Shown: piece after piece, positions 13,919 through 15,662 of the stretch
Position numbering within the stretch: position 1 is the stretch's first letter
How the letters are laid out: each line of letters starts with the position of its first letter
Source of the DNA: an uncultured Oscillospiraceae bacterium
GTDB taxonomy: Bacteria; Bacillota; Clostridia; Oscillospirales; Acutalibacteraceae
Length of the DNA: 15,662 bases
Assembly: GCA_900546895.1 (NCBI GenBank)
Contig: UREO01000025.1
Span: 1 to 15,662, forward strand
Reading direction: 5' to 3'
Made by a program: the position numbers and the translations under genes
The notes under the pieces: generated by a model
Told to the model about the DNA's origin: nothing
The model's input: only the letters and a program-made list of their open reading frames with translations
Databases searched by the model: none

Positions 13919-14006
13919 GTGATCTGCAAAGCCCCGGACAGATACGCGGAACAGCTCCGCAAGCTGGGGTTACAGGCAGGGAAAAAAGGTGAAACGATCA
14001 ATTGAA
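13919..14006 (+). other. Short open frame in the TusA-ThiS gap, possible gene remnant
   Basis: From a GTG at 13919 to a TGA at 14004-14006 the sequence reads VICKAPDRYAEQLRKLGLQA and then GKKGETIN. The composition looks protein-like, but there is no ribosome binding site and no recognised family. The frame is open for about 13 more codons upstream, overlapping the end of the TusA-like gene in another frame. It may be the tail of a lost gene, a small peptide or chance. The rest of this 115-bp gap is only the ribosome binding site of the ThiS-like gene. Confidence 0.2.
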
Positions 14007-14022
14007 TTTTGGAGGAGTCAAA

Positions 14023-14232
14023 ATGAAACTTACCGTGGCCGGAGTTCAAAAAGAATACGCCGGGGGCTTGACTGTAGCACAGCTGATCGAACGGGAGCAG
14101 GTGGAAACGCCGGAGTATGTTACCGTATCGGTTAACGATGAATTTATACAGAGAGATACCTTTTCCGAAACCGTTCTGCGGGACGGCGATATCGTGGAAT
14201 TTCTGTACTTCATGGGAGGAGGGCAACTCTGA
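14023..14232 (+). CDS. thiS: ThiS/MoaD-like sulfur carrier with a C-terminal Gln-Leu tail
   Basis: A 69-residue ubiquitin-fold carrier that would hold sulfur as a C-terminal thiocarboxylate. The start is ATG 14023, with GGAGG (14011-14015) 7 nt upstream. The sequence has the ThiS pattern (LTVAQLIEREQV, VTVSVNDEFI, DGDIVEFLYFM) and ends GGGQL. The activating enzymes need a free C-terminal Gly-Gly, so the Gln-Leu tail (68-69), or Gly-Gln-Leu, must first be removed. The JAMM protease two genes downstream is the obvious candidate. It overlaps the next gene by one base (TGATG). A thiamin role is less likely, because no thiamin gene is nearby and the operon concerns sulfate reduction. It resembles HcyS or CysO in setting. 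Confidence 0.88.
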   Translation: MKLTVAGVQKEYAGGLTVAQLIEREQVETPEYVTVSVNDEFIQRDTFSETVLRDGDIVEFLYFMGGGQL

Positions 14233-15035
14233 TGGCTTTTACCAATGACCAGCTGGAACGCTACTCCCGCCATATTATCCTGTCCGAAGTGGGCGTAAAG
14301 GGGCAGAAAAAGCTGTTGAACGCCAAGGTGCTGATTATTGGGGCGGGGGGCCTGGGCGCGCCCGCCGCTCTCTACCTGGCCGCCGCCGGAGTGGGGACCA
14401 TCGGCATTGCCGACGCCGACAAGGTGGACTTGTCCAACCTTCAACGGCAGGTCATCCATACCACCCCGGACTTAGGCAAGGCAAAGGTGCAGTCGGCCAG
14501 AGAGACCATGGAGGCCATCAACCCGGACATTACGGTCAATACCTACCGTACCTTTGTGTCGGCGGATAACATTATGAAGCTGATTGCGGACTATGATTTT
14601 ATCATCGACGGCACCGACAATTTCCCCGCGAAATTCCTGATCAACGACGCCTGCGTGTTGGCAAAAAAACCTTTTTCCCATGCGGGGATCATCCGCTTCC
14701 GGGGCCAGCTCATGACTTATGTACCGGGTCAGGGCCCGTGCTATCGCTGCGTTTTCAAAGAGCCGCCCCCGCCGGACGCGGTACCCACCTGCAGGCAGGC
14801 CGGGGTCATCGGGGCAATGGGGGGCGTGATCGGCTCCCTGCAGGCCATGGAAACGGTCAAATACATCATCGGCAGGGGGGAACTCCTGACCGGGTACCTG
14901 CTGACTTATGACGCCCTCAAAATGGAGTTTCGCAAAATCAAGCTGCCGCCGGCGAAGGATTGCGCCGTCTGCGGGGAGCATCCCACCATTTTGAAGCCGT
15001 TTGATTACGAACAGGCGGTGTGTGATTTAAAATGA
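14232..15035 (+). CDS. thiF: ThiF/MoeB/HesA-family adenylyltransferase
   Basis: Activates the C-terminal glycine of the ThiS-like carrier by adenylation, allowing its conversion to a thiocarboxylate. The 267 residues open with the family signature RYSRHIILSEVG (10-21), the ATP loop GAGGLG (37-42) and DADKVDLSNLQRQ (61-73). The core DGTDNFPAKFLINDAC (126-141) is also typical. Structural zinc ligands are C170/C173 (CYRC) and C244/C247 (CAVC). C187 (PTCRQAGVIG) lies where ThiF enzymes keep a conserved cysteine. There is no C-terminal rhodanese domain, unlike mycobacterial MoeZ, so sulfur must come from another protein. Its gene overlaps those of the carrier (TGATG) and the protease (ATGA). Confidence 0.92.
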   Translation: MAFTNDQLERYSRHIILSEVGVKGQKKLLNAKVLIIGAGGLGAPAALYLAAAGVGTIGIADADKVDLSNLQRQVIHTTPDLGKAKVQSARETMEAINPDITVNTYRTFVSADNIMKLIADYDFIIDGTDNFPAKFLINDACVLAKKPFSHAGIIRFRGQLMTYVPGQGPCYRCVFKEPPPPDAVPTCRQAGVIGAMGGVIGSLQAMETVKYIIGRGELLTGYLLTYDALKMEFRKIKLPPAKDCAVCGEHPTILKPFDYEQAVCDLK

Positions 15036-15442
15036 TTGTCAGACTCAAACAGGTGGATTATGACGCTATTGTCGCCCACGCAAAAGCGGGCTTGCCCAAT
15101 GAATCCTGCGGGTTGATTGCGGGAACGGCAGAGGGCGGTCTTAAAACCGTGGAAAAGGTGTACCTTTTATCAAATCCCGACCAAAGTCCGGAGCATTTTT
15201 CCATTGACCCCGGGGAACAGCTTGCAGCCGTCCGGGATATGCGCGCGCTGGGCCTTTCGCCGCTCGGAAACTTTCATTCCCATCCTTCCACTCCCTCACG
15301 GCCGTCCGGGGAAGATATCCGGCTGGCCTATGATTCAAAGGCCAGCTACCTGATTCTTTCATTGGCGAAGGATACGCCGGTGCTGAAAGCGTTCGGGATC
15401 GCGGACGGCATAGTTGCGCAGCAGACTCTGGAGATAATATGA
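15032..15442 (+). CDS. JAMM/Mov34-family zinc metalloprotease (Mec/HcyD-like)
   Basis: A 136-residue single-domain peptidase. All zinc-site residues of the JAMM motif are present: E24 (NESCGLI), H82 and H84 (FHSHP), S92 and D95 in the spacing H-x-H-x7-S-x2-D. Bacterial relatives beside ThiS-like carriers either expose the Gly-Gly end (HcyD of Wolinella) or release cysteine from the carrier (Mec of Mycobacterium). The neighbouring carrier has a Gln-Leu tail, so a maturation role is favoured here. It overlaps thiF by 4 nt (ATGA) and is the last gene of the operon. No cysteine synthase or homocysteine synthase follows within the window. Confidence 0.9.
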   Translation: MIVRLKQVDYDAIVAHAKAGLPNESCGLIAGTAEGGLKTVEKVYLLSNPDQSPEHFSIDPGEQLAAVRDMRALGLSPLGNFHSHPSTPSRPSGEDIRLAYDSKASYLILSLAKDTPVLKAFGIADGIVAQQTLEII

Positions 15443-15449
15443 GGACTGC

Positions 15450-15491
15450 CACAGCATCTTTTCTACCTTTTCAGGGTACGCGAATGCTGTG
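15450..15491 (+). terminator. Weak stem-loop after the sulfate-reduction operon
   Basis: CACAGCAT (15450-15457) pairs with ATGCTGTG (15484-15491), 8 bp, around a 26-nt loop. It lies 7 bp after the last stop codon, where a terminator is expected, but no U-tract follows. It could be a Rho-dependent or RNA-stabilising 3' structure. Confidence 0.3.
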
Positions 15492-15607
15492 TGAGGTCGG
15501 AAAAACTTAAGTGTTGGACAATAAAACAGAAGAGTGACAAAAAAGCTGTGGTACTCCTTCAAAATAATGCATAAAAATGCGCCTTAAGCGGACTTTGAAA
15601 ATCCATT

Positions 15608-15662
15608 GGCTCTATAATAAATGTTGGGGTAAAGAATAGAGCTTTGAAAAAAAGAGTAAAAA
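15608..15662. other. Possible ISL3-like mobile element end at the window edge
   Basis: GCTCTAT (15609-15615) is inverted at ATAGAGC (15636-15642), with GTTGGGGTAAAGA between. The text is reminiscent of the GGCTCT-beginning terminal repeats of ISL3-family elements, and local composition turns AT-rich. A TATAAT lies at 15613-15618. The window ends before any transposase, so this is only a resemblance. The stretch 15492-15607 holds nothing I recognise. Confidence 0.25.

Noticed and set aside
15359..15562. A minus-strand frame of 67 codons across the end of the operon
   Set aside because: It would begin at a TTG without a proper ribosome binding site, runs into the JAMM gene on the opposite strand and shows no family features.

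Overview
The window looks like a chromosomal segment of a moderately GC-rich Firmicute, probably of class Clostridia (an Oscillospiraceae/Ruminococcaceae-type genome is my best guess). The signs are strong purine-rich ribosome binding sites, occasional TTG and GTG starts, a lipoprotein-type solute-binding protein, and clostridial forms of the arabinose and sulfur enzymes. The placement rests on gene style, not on a search.

Layout. (1) 1-2435: the end of an arabinose operon, with the 3' end of a ribulokinase gene (araB-like), araA and araD, closed by a strong intrinsic terminator. (2) 2436-2918: a gene-poor stretch holding the promoter and long leader of the next operon, including a candidate cysteine leader peptide. 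(3) 2919-6752: a sulfate/thiosulfate ABC importer (binding lipoprotein, cysT, cysW, cysA). (4) 6753-6948: a convergent intergenic region with a probable bidirectional terminator. (5) 6949-7983, minus strand: a LacI-family regulator. (6) 7984-8214: a divergent control region. (7) 8215-15442, plus strand: a tightly packed sulfate-reduction operon. Its order is APS reductase (AprA, AprB), ATP sulfurylase (CysD, CysN), a possible 38-residue protein, a siroheme sulfite reductase with ferredoxin clusters, a TusA-like protein, a ThiS-like sulfur carrier, a ThiF/MoeB-like adenylyltransferase and a JAMM metalloprotease. (8) 15443-15662: non-coding, perhaps entering a mobile element.

How the genes fit together. 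Sulfate is imported, activated to APS by CysDN, reduced directly to sulfite by AprAB (no APS kinase or PAPS reductase is present) and reduced further by the siroheme enzyme. The last four genes suggest that the sulfur is loaded on a small carrier protein as a C-terminal thiocarboxylate rather than used only as free sulfide. The carrier ends in Gly-Gly-Gly-Gln-Leu, so it needs trimming, and the JAMM protease encoded two genes downstream has all its zinc ligands. This resembles the HcyS/HcyF/HcyD system of Wolinella and the CysO/Mec system of mycobacteria.

Regulation is the least expected part. The importer operon, the LacI-family gene and the apr operon share a promoter plan: a PurR-like site with half-site GTTTGC lies exactly 11 nt upstream of the -35 element, followed by a 17-nt spacer and a -10. 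An ACATAT-N7-ATATGT type palindrome overlaps or follows the start region. This suggests that the LacI-family protein controls sulfate assimilation rather than arabinose use. The importer mRNA leader also carries a 21-codon reading frame with tandem Cys codons followed by mutually exclusive hairpins, as expected of cysteine-responsive attenuation.
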